Assembly (NCBI GenBank): GCA_963971425.1
Contig: OZ020519.1
Location: 22,360,786-22,424,785, forward strand
Length of the DNA stretch: 64,000 nucleotides
Direction of reading: 5' to 3'
Source of the DNA: Bryoerythrophyllum caledonicum
Taxonomy: Eukaryota > Streptophyta > Bryopsida > Pottiales > Pottiaceae
Shown piece by piece: positions 24,905 through 35,965 of the stretch. Within the stretch, counting starts at the first letter, position 1; every line of letters starts with the position of its first letter. The position numbers and the translations under genes were made by a program. The notes under the pieces are model-generated. The model was not told the DNA's origin, made no database searches, and was given only the letters and a program-made list of their open reading frames with translations.

Positions 24905-24975
24905 TCCTCCCTTGCACATTGTCCGCCCTCCCTTGCACATTGTCTGCCCTCCCTTGCACATTGTCCGCCCTCCCT
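24905..24975 (+). repeat. 21-bp tandem repeat, three units
   Basis: The unit CCTCCCTTGCACATTGTCCG occurs three times head to tail inside the pogo element's 5' subterminal region, with one base difference. It lies in a C-rich stretch (24750-25070). Confidence 0.85.
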
Positions 24976-25404
24976 CCCGACTCTTCACCGCCCTCTCTCC
25001 CGACTCTTTACCACCTTCCCTCAAACTATCATAGCACCCTCCTTCCCTCTCTCACTAACACTTACAAGTTCTTTCCCTCACTAGCCCTCTTTCTCCAACA
25101 AGTATAGTATAAGGAGTTACTAAATAATCATATTTAATTGTAACAAACAACATCTTAGGTGCAAAACATATGGGATAATTACATGAAGTAGCACCAAATT
25201 TTTGGCTCTAATGTCAATATATATTATAGTGTTTTAAAAAAAACATCACTTATTGAGGTGCATTTAGCAAAGAAGGGAGCGGAGAATGTTATAACACCTA
25301 ACATATAACACTTAGTAGTGTTAATTTTTTGGGAGCAAAAGTTTTCATTTCATTTATCGAGAAATATCATTTATTGAGGTATCATTTAAAGAGGTCCGAC
25401 TGTA

Positions 25405-25747
25405 TATCATTGCAAGGTTGACTTTGGGGAACATGAGGTCAATGCACGTAACTATTGGGGTTCCATATTTAAATCCTCTATCTTGTTGGATATGTTTTTA
25501 GTGAGGAGAATACAGACACATTTGCTGTCATTCTACTTCTCCAGTGGTATGCCTCAGAATTACCATGAATTTAACCAAAAAAATAAATTGAAATATTCAG
25601 CCATCATGTTTTAGCAGTCATTCTTTGTCTGCAACAATACTTGTTTCTCAAGAAGAAGTACGGCTGCCCTTTGGAAAGAATTCCCATGTTGGTAAATTTT
25701 ATGATTAAATTTGTGTGACATGATTATATCATCAGTGCAAGAATTCG
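25405..25747. other. Short spacer without recognised features
   Basis: This stretch lies between the pogo element and the next TTAA MITE. I see no coding or repeat feature in it. Confidence 0.4.
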
Positions 25748-27031
25748 TTAACCCTTGAACCCCTAAATTTCCAAGAGTCCCCTTGGGAACTCTTGGAGGT
25801 TTAGGCAGGTTCCTACCGTTGACTTATAACATTTAGAAAATATATATAGTGTGGATGGACATTACTAAAAGCTTTGTGTGAGTTCAATTTTTTCCTAAAT
25901 CCGATAGTTTATGAAAAAGTTATAGGGTTTTGAAGTTCAAAAGGGGAGAGCAGGCACGTCGGGCAACTCCAAAAACTTTTGCTAGGACACTCTATTCAAT
26001 ACTAGAAAATAATATTATGTCCTTTCTTATGTCATAAAAAAATCTCTTGTTGTTAGTGAAAAATAGCATATTACTTCAAGTCAAACATTGTCACACATTG
26101 TCGCACATTGTCGCACATTGTCCAACAAGGTACCCAAAGATCTTCTTCTTTTCCACATAAAACTTAGAGATCTTCACAATTTTTTATTTTATTTTTCCAT
26201 CAACGTTATGTGAAGTAAGCATTCTTATTGACCATTTGGATTCTCATTCCAAAACATATCAAGTTCACAAAAAAATAAAATTGAATTGACAATTTTTGAA
26301 CCTCCTCTCCTTGCACAATTTTTTTGAATATTCTACACCCTTTCTCTACCACTTTAAAATGGTGTACAAGGAACTAATATCATGTTGGACATGATGGTAA
26401 TAAATTAAGACCTTGTGTAGTGCAAAATTTTGACATCAAGTGAAGTCAAAGTTTGATGATCCACTACACGCAAGGAAAAAAATGAATCCAAGTTTTCTCT
26501 ACTTCAAACACTATTTTCTTTTAACCCGTGCTGTCAAAAAGCATGAGTTTTGTAAATATGTTAATTAATAAGTCTCAATTGAGATCTACGGTCAAAACTA
26601 GAAGTAAGAGTTTTGTTTTTCTTCCTTACCCATTACACTAAAACGAGCAGTTTTGAAGTATTTTTGATGTGAAACTCGTAAAGAAATTTAGAGAGAAAGG
26701 CTTAACAAGCTCGCTAGGCCTGGGAGAATGTACGAGCGTAATAGATGGGAGAATGTACGAGCGTAATAGATGGGAGAATGTACGAGCGTAATAGATTATG
26801 CATAACGTCATTTACAAAGCGGGTATTTTTCATAGGGACTCCACTTCAGGGAAATTATTGTTGTTTGCCAATGTCTGCATCAATTTTGGTGGCCTTGGTC
26901 CTGGTAGATGCTCATCTTGCTCCGCCTCTAAGTTGCACTTTGCATTTTCTAAAGAGGTGGTCTGTGGCGCCTACTACAAGGGTTAGCATGCCCAAACAAC
27001 CAATATAGGTGGTTAGGCCTTAAAGGGTTAA
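25748..27031. mobile_element. TTAA MITE, family copy B (1276 bp), chimeric
   Basis: The element runs from CCCTTGAACCCC at 25752 to AAAGGG at 27027, bordered by TTAA on both sides. The left 920 bp are homologous to copies A, C and D up to about 26675. The remaining 350 bp are unrelated to them and end in a different terminal repeat. It therefore looks like a fusion of two TTAA elements or a longer family member. A 25-bp unit is triplicated at the junction. Confidence 0.7.
26721..26795 (+). repeat. Three identical 25-bp tandem units
   Basis: The unit starting TGGGAGAATGTACGAGCG occurs three times without a mismatch at 26721-26745, 26746-26770 and 26771-26795. Perfect identity in old DNA implies recent expansion. 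It sits at the junction where copy B stops matching its family. Confidence 0.95.
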
Positions 27032-27156
27032 CAATGATTTGGAATCCATAGTGAATGTATAAGTATTTAAATATCCAAAATATGTTGTACTACTTGCTCC
27101 TCATATTTCAACAACCAATCAAGTGATAGTTGGTGATAATTCTTAACAATCTCTCA

Positions 27157-27271
27157 CAATTCCTTATGTTAGGTATTAGTTGGTTGATTTAGCAAACTTA
27201 GAAAAAATTATGGTGATTTTGGGTCTTGGTGGGTCTCTCACAATTCCTTATGTTAGGTATTAGTTGGGTGA
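27157..27271 (+). repeat. 38-bp direct repeat, 77 bp apart
   Basis: The phrase beginning TCTCTCACAATTCCTTATG and ending TTAGTTG occurs at about 27157-27194 and again at about 27234-27271 with at most one difference. It is a local duplication with no visible function. Confidence 0.8.
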
Positions 27272-27299
27272 TGGTGGCTTCCAAGGAAGTTTAGGATAC

Positions 27300-28152
27300 A
27301 CAACATATGTTGTTGATAGGATCTTTTTATTCCTTTTAGATGCTATTTTTTGTCACATGTAGAAGTCAAACTCAAAGAAAGACTTTTTAACGGAACAATG
27401 TTAGAGGATAATAGTATTAGATGCATGTGTGCACTATCTGACCAAATGAACAAAGAATGTTTTTTAATATATATACTTGCAATATCATGTAGCATTGACT
27501 TTGAAAGGAATATTATTTTACCTCATTATAAGTTTAATCTCTATATAACCTAGATTGTTTTCCACCAAAAACATTCTAAAAAATACACATTCTTGAACAA
27601 GGAGAGATGAAGGGAATAAAAGACCTTTGTTCCCATTTCCAAATATGGGATTCCATATTTGGACTACTAGAAAAGATGCATAGACAAGTTATAAATTTTA
27701 ACTACAAGGTTTAGGAGACTATTAATAGTGTTTCAAGTTTGTTAAATTCAAAGTGTATTAAATTGATTTTCTCCCTTGCTTTGTAAAGAGGATCAACATA
27801 CTTCACTTCTTATCAATGATCTTTTATAAGATATAAAGACATTTATAATGATTTAAAATTTATTATTCAAACAATCCACCAAGTTGAAAAACTATTATTA
27901 TCATGAATTTGATTTATAAATTTCAAAGAAATTGTTCTAGATCCAAAATAACATTTAAAGTACCCAAATGATGGCTAACAAATGGTCTTATTTTAATTGC
28001 AATTTACGACACCTTAAAGATCATTGGTGTTGTTTGGGTTACATGCATTGTAAGTGATAAAGCCACTTGCTTGATTACAATCCATAGCATGACGTGGTTG
28101 CTCTCAAGCTTTATGCTTCATGAAGGCAGTATTGTATCTTGTTAAGAAATGA
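27300..28152. other. AT-rich intergenic DNA; no recognised gene
   Basis: Only short random-looking frames occur here. Nothing resembles a gene, an RNA or transposon ends until the left border of copy C. Confidence 0.45.
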
Positions 28153-29088
28153 TTAACCTTTAAAGGACCAAGTGTCAAAAATGGGCTTTTTGAAAGTTTG
28201 GTCAAGTTCCTATGGTGTCAATTTCCAACATTCCTTTATGAAATGTTTACAGCAGAAGGGCATTACTAAGACCTTAGTCGGAGAACAATCCTTTTCTAAA
28301 TTAGACATTTGATGTACAAGTTATAGGGTTTTCAATTTCAAATGTAGAGAGTGGGCACCTCCAAAAAGTTTTGCTACTACACTCTACTGAAAGTGAGATT
28401 TTCAATACTAGCAAGTGATATTATTTCTCTTCATATTGTTGAAAAAAAGTTTTTGTCTTTAGTGAAAAATAGCATATTAACCCAAGTCACACATTTTCAC
28501 ATATTGTCACACATTGTTGGACAAGGTACCAAAAAAACATCTTCTTTTCCATAGAAAACTTAGAGATCTTCATATTTTTTACTTTATATTTTTTCCAGAA
28601 CAATATGTGGTGTAAACCTTCTTATTCACCATTTGGATTATCAATCTACAACATATTAAGTTCACAAAAAATTAAAGCGGGTAAATTTTGAACCTCTACT
28701 CCTTGCACAGTTGTTTTGAAGATGCTACACCCCTCCTCTACCTCTAATAATTGGTGAATAAGGAACTAATATCATGCTTAACAAGATGGTAATGGATATA
28801 GACCTTGTGTGGTGCAAAAATTTGACACCAAGTGAAGTCAAAGTCTGTTGATCCATTAAACGTACGGAAGAAAATGAACCATTTGCTTGACTTCACACAC
28901 TATAATCTTTCAATCCATGCGATCAAACTTTATGAAAATTTGTGAGTGTGTTACTTAATAAGTCTTATTTGAGATCCTACGGTCAAAACTAGAAATGAGT
29001 TTTTGTTTCCTTCTTTATTCATTGCACTTGAATCCAACAATTTTGAAGTATTTTTGGTGTGAAACTATCACAGTACCTTCGGGGTTAA
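28153..29088. mobile_element. TTAA MITE, family copy C (928 bp)
   Basis: The element occupies 28157-29084 between TTAA at 28153-28156 and 29085-29088. Ends are CCTTTAAAGGACCA and GGTACCTTCGGGG-like, more diverged than in copies A and D. The flanks joined together read GTTAAGAAATGATTAAGAAT, and exactly this string occurs uninterrupted at 29128-29147, which acts as a neighbouring empty-site copy and fixes the borders. Confidence 0.88.
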
Positions 29089-29156
29089 GAATATAGGAAT
29101 TGTTCTATAAATAAGTATTGTTTCATTGTTAAGAAATGATTAAGAATATAGGAATT

Positions 29157-32038
29157 GATCAATAAATCTGACTTCTAAGACTCTTTGTACATTTAACTTC
29201 TAAGAATCTTCATTAAAAATATTAAGTTGTATATCCAATATTTAGATTAAACAGTAACCAAAATGAGTTGAAATTTGAAAAATCCAACCCTTTGGGTTAC
29301 TAATGATTTTAAAGGGTAATCAAAATGTCTACAAAATTAATTGTAGAGGAAGTTGCACTTTAAATATTCATCGTGATGTTATACGCCATTGACTTTCAAT
29401 GGAAATAAAGTATTAATTTACTTCCTAAATAAATAAATAAAATTAAACAAAAATATTTTCCTATGATTACCAAACCAAGCAACTTCACAAATATAATCTA
29501 CTATGACGTAGTTATTGTTGCATATATGAAAATTTCTTAGAGTCAAAATTTTATATTATGTGATGTAGTACTTGGATACTGCAACATTAAATCAAGGAGT
29601 GGATCAGTCTCGGAGGACTTTCACATTAAAGACCAAGGTCAAAAGGGCTTTCATACTAAAGACCAAGGTCGAGAGGTAGAATGATTCTAGAAATTTGATT
29701 GGTCAGAGCTCAAACTCAACCTATGGGGCTTCAAACTAGGGACCAAGAGCCAAGGGCCAACATTGTTGATAATACCTATATGGTAGCACTTTTTGAGAGT
29801 TTTGGTGCCAAGATTTTATCTCTCGGGGAGAATTTGGACCAATGAGAATGAAAACCCCAACTCTTGCCATGGTCTCATTTTTTCATTAAAATATTCCAAA
29901 TTTGACAAGACCTTCTCCTTAGTTTAAAACCGCTATTCCTTTTCACCTGATATTTTAATTGAATTATCTATATTTGCCTTTGCTTGGCCCTCAAGATCCA
30001 TTTTTCCCTCAAGGGAGATGCATTAGGCTATGTTGATGTAGGAATTGGAAATCAGTCTCCCTCGTACCACTTTATGGGTCTATCATGCATTGGCAAATAT
30101 CCCATCTACTCTCTTTTGGTGAAAGAAATCTCATGTATTTATGTTTTGTAATAATTACAATGTTGCTGCTTATGTTGGGGTATTTAAAACAATGCACAAA
30201 TGATCCATTTCTTGGATATTTTTGGCCAAAAATGTGTTTTCTTCTAAGCTCCATGACTAGAGAAAGTGATTGAAGATTTTTTTATAAAATTGGAACCATT
30301 AAGGACTAAAACTTGACTTGGGATTTGCCAAATGATATGGGTCATAGCCCCTCAACTCAACCCTTCACACTACAAATATCCGAACTCTACAAGTTACATA
30401 TTCTAATTGTTTTTTTTTTTCAAGTCAATACTCTGCCACTTGGCCCTTAGCATAATTTGGTCTTCAATGGAGTTTGGCACTTGGGTCATGTGCAAAAGCC
30501 CCTTATATTCTCAATCAAAGATCTGCCAGAATGCCCTCAGTAATGATAAATACTGAAATGAACATTTGGGCCTTCACTTGTGTCAAAAAAAAAATTAAAA
30601 AAATATCTGGGAGATACTCAAATTCAATGGAAACATGGAGGGGAATCCTGGCCATTAAAGTATTTTTCAGCCATGACGTTATATTTTCATCCAGATTAAT
30701 GTGTTTTCATCCAAATGGCCGATTTAGTATTTTCCACAATAAAACTCCTTGAAAACATGGAATCAGTAGCAAATATTCATGTGTCGAATTTCTGGATAAA
30801 GATCTTCAGAAAAAGAAGTGATTGGCCGTGGTTGCCTTTTTCAGATGGGGAACAGTTATTTGGAAGTTTGCGCTTCAGACAAGAAGGAATATGGGCACAA
30901 AGTGGGTCCTTTTCCTCTTCCCCCAAGAGAATATCTTTAAAGAATCCGTCTTTGGCGCTCAGCAGCCGAGTTTTGATCTTGCCCATGTGATATAGGTTGC
31001 CACATATTCATGCATAATGTATGCCACATTCTTATGCTTGCTAGGAAGCACGGACCTAGTTTGTGGTAGGCATCCCACTCATCATGGCTGGATGGATCAT
31101 GCACTCTTGTACAGTCCCTGCAACTCAGCATGATTACGTGCACAACAAATCCCTGGCCACTTGCACCAAACTTTCACTCATATTCCCTCCAACTGAAATT
31201 CATACCACTGCGCTTCCATATGAACAAAAATACAAAATCATCCACAAAAACCTCATAACGGAAATCACCTTCATGCATGCATAATCGCTTGAAAGCCACA
31301 TGGAAACACATATTTTATTTATGTCATGAAACCCGTTTTGTTGGTACTGAGCCTTTGAAAGGTTCCCAAGTGAGAGAGGAGGCTTGGATGAGCAGAAGCA
31401 GATTTTTCAAGAGCTGAGTTCCTTGCACTTTTCCACTACGTCATGATATTTTAGAATGATCGTCATGACGAAGTGCCAACAGTCATGTACAACGTCATCT
31501 ACAACATAAAATGTGCAGAATTGTGGCAGGAGCGAGGATGATGGGCTTTGGCTCGGAAAGAGAAAGGTTCAGAGCTGTAGAAAGCAATAAGGAGCATCTT
31601 GACACCAAAGCAAGGAGAGAACAATAGTGGTTTGGAAATGGCTTGCTTGACATGCACATTTCACAACAGGGACAGACCCCACAGGAGTCAGGACAACCCT
31701 GAGGCACTTTAGTAGAGAAGCTGATCCTGCCTCTTCCCTGCTCCTTTCAAGGCAATTGCGGTGAGAGCAAGGCTCCCATTCAGTGGTGAAGACACACAGT
31801 GGGCCATTTGGAAGAGCTCACGACAATTTGTACTCTGAGCGTGTCAATTGCTCATTCATATCCCTTTGGCTAAACATCATTTGCTAGATTTCAGACAAAG
31901 TTCATGCTTGATGTAAATTAAAATTTGTACACTTCATGTTATGAATAGGGAAACTTCAGTTTTGAAAGCAATTTTTTTTAATTTTTACACTTGGTGGCAA
32001 CCTAAGTTTTCACGATTATGAAGTGCTACACTATTGAA
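29157..32038. other. AT-rich intergenic DNA with minor repeats
   Basis: A roughly 33-bp phrase (TTTCACATTAAAGACCAAGG and variant) is tandemly repeated near 29618-29680. A poly-T run lies at 30412. No gene, RNA or transposon border that I can support is present. Short frames at 30.4-31.0 and 31.5-31.7 kb are not recognisable. Confidence 0.4.
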
Positions 32039-32269
32039 TTAACCCCTAGTCTATTTTGCACCAAAAACACTTCAGAATTGCTCATTCTAGTGCAAAGAGT
32101 TGAGAAGATAAATAGATTACTCATTTCCATCTCCAATTGTAAGATCTTAATATAAATAAGTAAAAACACATGCTCACAAATTTTCATACACTTTGACAAC
32201 ACGTATTAAAAGATTGTGGTATTTGAAGGGAAGAAAAAAGCTTTCTTCTTCCCTATAGTTGAAGTCTAA

Positions 32270-32720
32270 GGGCCTCTTTACATTAGAAACGAGAAGCCTC
32301 CGGCCAAACTCCACTTGGGCCATGGCACATTCTTGAGAGGCCAATCCTTGAGAAGCCATGGCCTTTGGGTGTGGTGTAAAGTGAGAGAAGGCCAAAAGCT
32401 CCAATGTTAAGCTTTTTCAAAATTCATCTTTAAATATATTAAATGATTGGTTGTGAGTTTTTTGGCCAATGGCCCCCCGGATTTATAGTTAGGCCCACCT
32501 CTTGAGGTAGGCCTAACTATAATTCCGGGGGCCCTCATTATTATGCACTTTCGTTGCCACGGAGGATAAAAGTGTTGTCCATGTCATTTTCTCCTCTTTC
32601 GTCCCTTGGACTGAAAATATCGGGTGTAAAGTGACATTCATTGGTCTTCTCGATTTCTACGCCTCCCATTGGCTGAAATTTCTCTCCTCACGGCCTCTTG
32701 CCTCTAGTGTAAAGAGGCCC
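32270..32720. mobile_element. Tourist-like MITE (451 bp) nested in copy E
   Basis: The ends are GGGCCTCTTTACATTAGA and TCTAGTGTAAAGAGGCCC, inverted with one mismatch, and they are flanked by TAA on both sides (32267-32269 and 32721-32723). Ends starting GGGCCT and a 3-bp TAA target duplication are typical of PIF/Harbinger-derived Tourist MITEs. No coding sequence. A hairpin is nested at 32471. Confidence 0.85.
32471..32533. repeat. Near-perfect 63-bp hairpin inside the Tourist-like MITE
   Basis: The left arm GGCCCCCCGGATTTATAG...GGCC pairs with GGCC...CTATAATTCCGGGGGCC, and even the centre ACCTC-TT-GAGGT is complementary. It forms one almost continuous stem with a two-base tip. It may be a very small insertion or a palindromic expansion. 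Confidence 0.85.
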
Positions 32721-32850
32721 TAACTAAACGTTGACTTCACTCGGTGTCAAATTTTTGCATTAAAAAAACTCTAACTTTTATAATATATTCTCGTATACAT
32801 GATGTTAGTTCTTTGTACACCAATTTTTACCGTAGAGGAGAAGTGCGGCA

Positions 32851-34256
32851 TTTAAAAAAATAAAAAAAGGTACCATAAGTGAACCTCTGGTTCGGCACCT
32901 TAATGCCGAAGAATTAATGAAAGTGAAAAAATGACATTCGGCATTCAAAATAATAATAATGTAATTTTCAGCAAGAAGTCATAGACTACTTAGTTTTACC
33001 TACTTTGATGTCCATGGGGATTGAACTCAAGACCTTGGGATTCCAAACCCAAGAATTCATGCATGAGGCCATGTATGAAGACTTTTTCAAGCCTTAATCC
33101 CGTTTGATGTCTCTCAATGCGACAAAATCTGTAAATATACATTTCCAATAAATTTGGCATTTTCAAAAAATTATTTTCCACTTAATTCGGCATGTAATTC
33201 TCTAATTATTTTAAGCCAAACTAGAGATTCACCTACGGTAACGAAGAGTGATTCAATGATTGCCAAAACACATTTTCATTTTTTATAAATCTATCATTGT
33301 GTAAATTGAACTTTCAAAAGGTAAAAAAAGGTTCATGCGTCATATTGAAGCAAGTAAACTCAAATGTGAACAACTTTTAAATCTCTAATTTTATGATGAA
33401 ATTCTTTTTTTTTACCCATGCCCCAAAAAGGTGAGAAAACTTTGGCTCATTTTGGAGTGAAGTTTTTACACTATGGATTGTTAGTTTTTTGACAATCTCA
33501 AATAAAACAATGTTTCTCACCTATATTAAAAATCTCACATTTGATATAGGGTTGTAGCAAATGTATTTGGAGTTGTCCGACATGTTCATAATGTGTAAGG
33601 CCACTCTCCAACGTTGCCTCCTTTGTCACCTCATGAGGATGTGCACAATACGGGGTTGGGCAAGGTAGAGGAACTTGATGATGGACCATGTCATGCAAGT
33701 GGAGGTCAGGCAATGGATTTGGATGTGGAGTGCAATGCGGTAAGGTAGCGGTACCCAATTCCGACCGGCCACCCAATTCCAATCAGTAGAGTATGCTTAG
33801 CATGGTGCATGAAAATGGCAAATGCTTGAATTGGTGCATGAAGTGATCCAAAATCAAGAACTCAAAATTTGAAAACACCAATCATTATCGGCATTGGGTC
33901 ATGATGTGTGCAATTTTGGGTTGCTCCACCTCAATTGAGCTCTCATTGGTGGCATTGCCTCGAAAGTCGAACAAGGCCAATCGGTATTGGGTACCCTCCA
34001 TGAGTTGTTATCCATGGCATGTCTTCTCTCTTTTACTCACTCTCACTTATTGGCATTGGGTGAAGGAGGGCACCAAATCTCACCTACTCTAGAGTTTGAT
34101 TATGGGCTCTGGTGGTTTTTGGGCTTCTAAATTCTATATCAATTCCAAATCTTTGTGATTAAATTTGGAAAAATATTTGTTGAGTTTCATTCCTAATTCC
34201 GCATCTTTCTACATTAATGTTTTTGACATACAATGACATTTGAGTCCCGAACTGGC
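32851..34256. other. Intergenic DNA; no recognised gene
   Basis: Short frames only. The phrase ACCCAATTCC recurs around 33760 and a related GAATTGGGTGCC occurs at 35218 beyond copy D, suggesting a repeat interrupted by that MITE, but borders are unclear. Confidence 0.4.
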
Positions 34257-35209
34257 TTAACCCCTAAAGGACCAAGTGTCCAAAACGGGCTTTTTGAAAA
34301 TTCGGTCAGGTTCCTATGCTGTCAATTCCAAACATTCATCTTTGAAATTCTTACCATAGAAGGGCATTACCAAGACCTTAGTGGGAAAACAATTTTTCCT
34401 AAATTGGACATTTGATGAAAAAGTTATAGGGTTTTTAATTTCAAATGGGGAGGGCGGGCACCTCGGGCACCTCCAAATTCTTTTGATAGGACACTCTATT
34501 GAAAGTGAGATTTTCAGTACTCGCAAGTAATATTATTTCCCTTCATGTTGTCAAAAAAAAGTTCTTGTCTTTAGTGAAAAATAGCATACCAACCCAAGTC
34601 AAACATTTTCACATATTGTCACTCATTGTCGGGCAAGGTACCAAAAAAACTTCTTCTTTTCCACATAAAACCTAGAGATCTTCATATTTTTCACTTTTTA
34701 TTTTTTCCACAACAACATGTAATGTAAACCTTCTTATTAAGCATTCGGATTATCAATCAAAAACATATTAAGTTCAAAAAAAAATTAAAGTGTGAATTAA
34801 CAAATTTTGAGCCTCCACTCCTTGCACACTTGTTTTGAATATGCTACACCCTGTCTCTACCTCTAAATATTGGTGTGTAAGGAGCTAACATCATGCTTAA
34901 CAAGATGGTAATAGATTTAGACCTTGTGTAGTGAAATATTTTGACACCAAGTGAAGTCAAAGTCTGCTGATCCACTAAACGCAGGGAAGAAAATGAACCA
35001 TTTGCTTGACTTCAAACACTATAATCTTTCAATCCGTGCGGTCAAAGTTTATGAATTTTTGTATATGTATAACTCAATAAGCCTTTATTGAGATCCTACG
35101 GTCAGAACTAAAAATAAAAGTTTTTGTTACTTTCTTTATTCATTGCACCAGAATCCATTAATTTTGAAGTGTTTTTGGTGTAAAACTGCCTTGGTACCTT
35201 AGGGGTTAA
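34257..35209. mobile_element. TTAA MITE, family copy D (945 bp)
   Basis: The element occupies 34261-35205 with TTAA at 34257-34260 and 35206-35209. The left end CCCCTAAAGGACCAAGTG and right end GGTACCTTAGGGG are inverted repeats. The interior matches copies A and C along its whole length, making this a good family reference. No protein coding. Confidence 0.9.
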
Positions 35210-35359
35210 GTGATCCGAATTGGGTGCCTCTACCTTAGTCCACAAGATTCCAAGCATACTGAAGTTGGTTATTGAATTTTGCTTTGAATTTGCTCCATTG
35301 ATTGTACTTGTTGGATTTTTATCCCACTGGTATTGAGGCGAGTGGCCACGTTCTGCACA

Positions 35360-35475
35360 GTTTAGGCCAGGTTCTCCATTTTGTTGAGGTCAGGTTCTCA
35401 AGTTTGCTGAGGCCAAGTTATTCATTTTGTTGAGGCCAAGTTATTCATTTTGTTGAGGCCAAATTTTTCCTTGGT
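35360..35475 (+). repeat. About 24-bp tandem repeats
   Basis: Units of the form TTTTGTTGAGGCCAAGTTATTC recur four to five times with small changes (AGGTCAGGTTCTC, AGGCCAAGTTATTC). Non-coding microrepeat. Confidence 0.75.
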
Positions 35476-35855
35476 TCTAAAATTTGTTGGCCTCAGCTAC
35501 TCAAAATTTTTATGTTTAGTGTAGGCACACTATGTGATTTATAAATGCTATAAGTTTTTGCTCTTGATGAGAATTTTTACCAACCATGCTGACATTGATC
35601 ACCCTCTTTTAAGTAGTATAGACAATTATTCTATTAGTAAAAATCTTCATAAGAAGTAAATAGTTATAGCGCTTTCAAATCATAAAATACCACTATACTA
35701 AACATAAAATTTAGTGTAGTCCACTTTATTTCGGCTTCTGAATTTTAAAGGTAGAACTGTATGTTGATTATTGCACTATCCTTCATATGTTGAGAAGATA
35801 GGTGAGCACAATCATAAAAATATAAAATTTTTTGGAATTAATGGAGTTGAATTAT

Positions 35856-35965
35856 TTAACCCTTTAAGGACAATGGCCAAATCTGGTCCTCACCTGTCGT
35901 AGATTGTGCTCACCAAATCTACGAAAGGTAAGGACAAGATTTGGCCATCATCATTAAAGGTTTAA
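35856..35965. mobile_element. 102-bp hairpin MITE flanked by TTAA
   Basis: Between TTAA at 35856-35859 and 35962-35965 lie inverted arms: CCCTTTAAGGAC...GGCCAAATC on the left and GATTTGGCC...TTAAAGG on the right, with inner complementary parts around GTAGATT/AATCTAC. It is a short foldable element using the same target as the larger TTAA family. Confidence 0.75.

Larger units (their letters stand above)
22060..25402 (-). mobile_element. Pogo-like (Tc1/mariner superfamily) DNA transposon, complete but dead
   Basis: The right end reads inward as CAGTCGGACCTCTTTAAATG and the left end as TAGTCAGACCTTTTTAAATG, inverted repeats with the first base of the left copy changed from C to T. Both ends abut TA (22058-22059 and 25403-25404), the pogo/mariner target. 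Similar ends (CAGT...ACCTCTATAAAT) are known for the plant pogo element Lemi1. Subterminal regions carry repeated AACACTTATC motifs on the left. The transposase lies on the minus strand and is interrupted by a solo LTR; without that insertion the element would be about 2.54 kb. Confidence 0.85.
32039..32850. mobile_element. TTAA MITE, family copy E, reverse orientation, truncated
   Basis: It begins at TTAA 32039-32042 followed by CCCCTAGTC...GCACCAAAAACACTTC, which is the reverse complement of the right end of copy D. Homology resumes after a nested element at 32723 (GTTGACTTCACTCGGTGTC, ATGATGTTAGTTC) and fades near 32850. The other terminus is missing. Confidence 0.75.
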
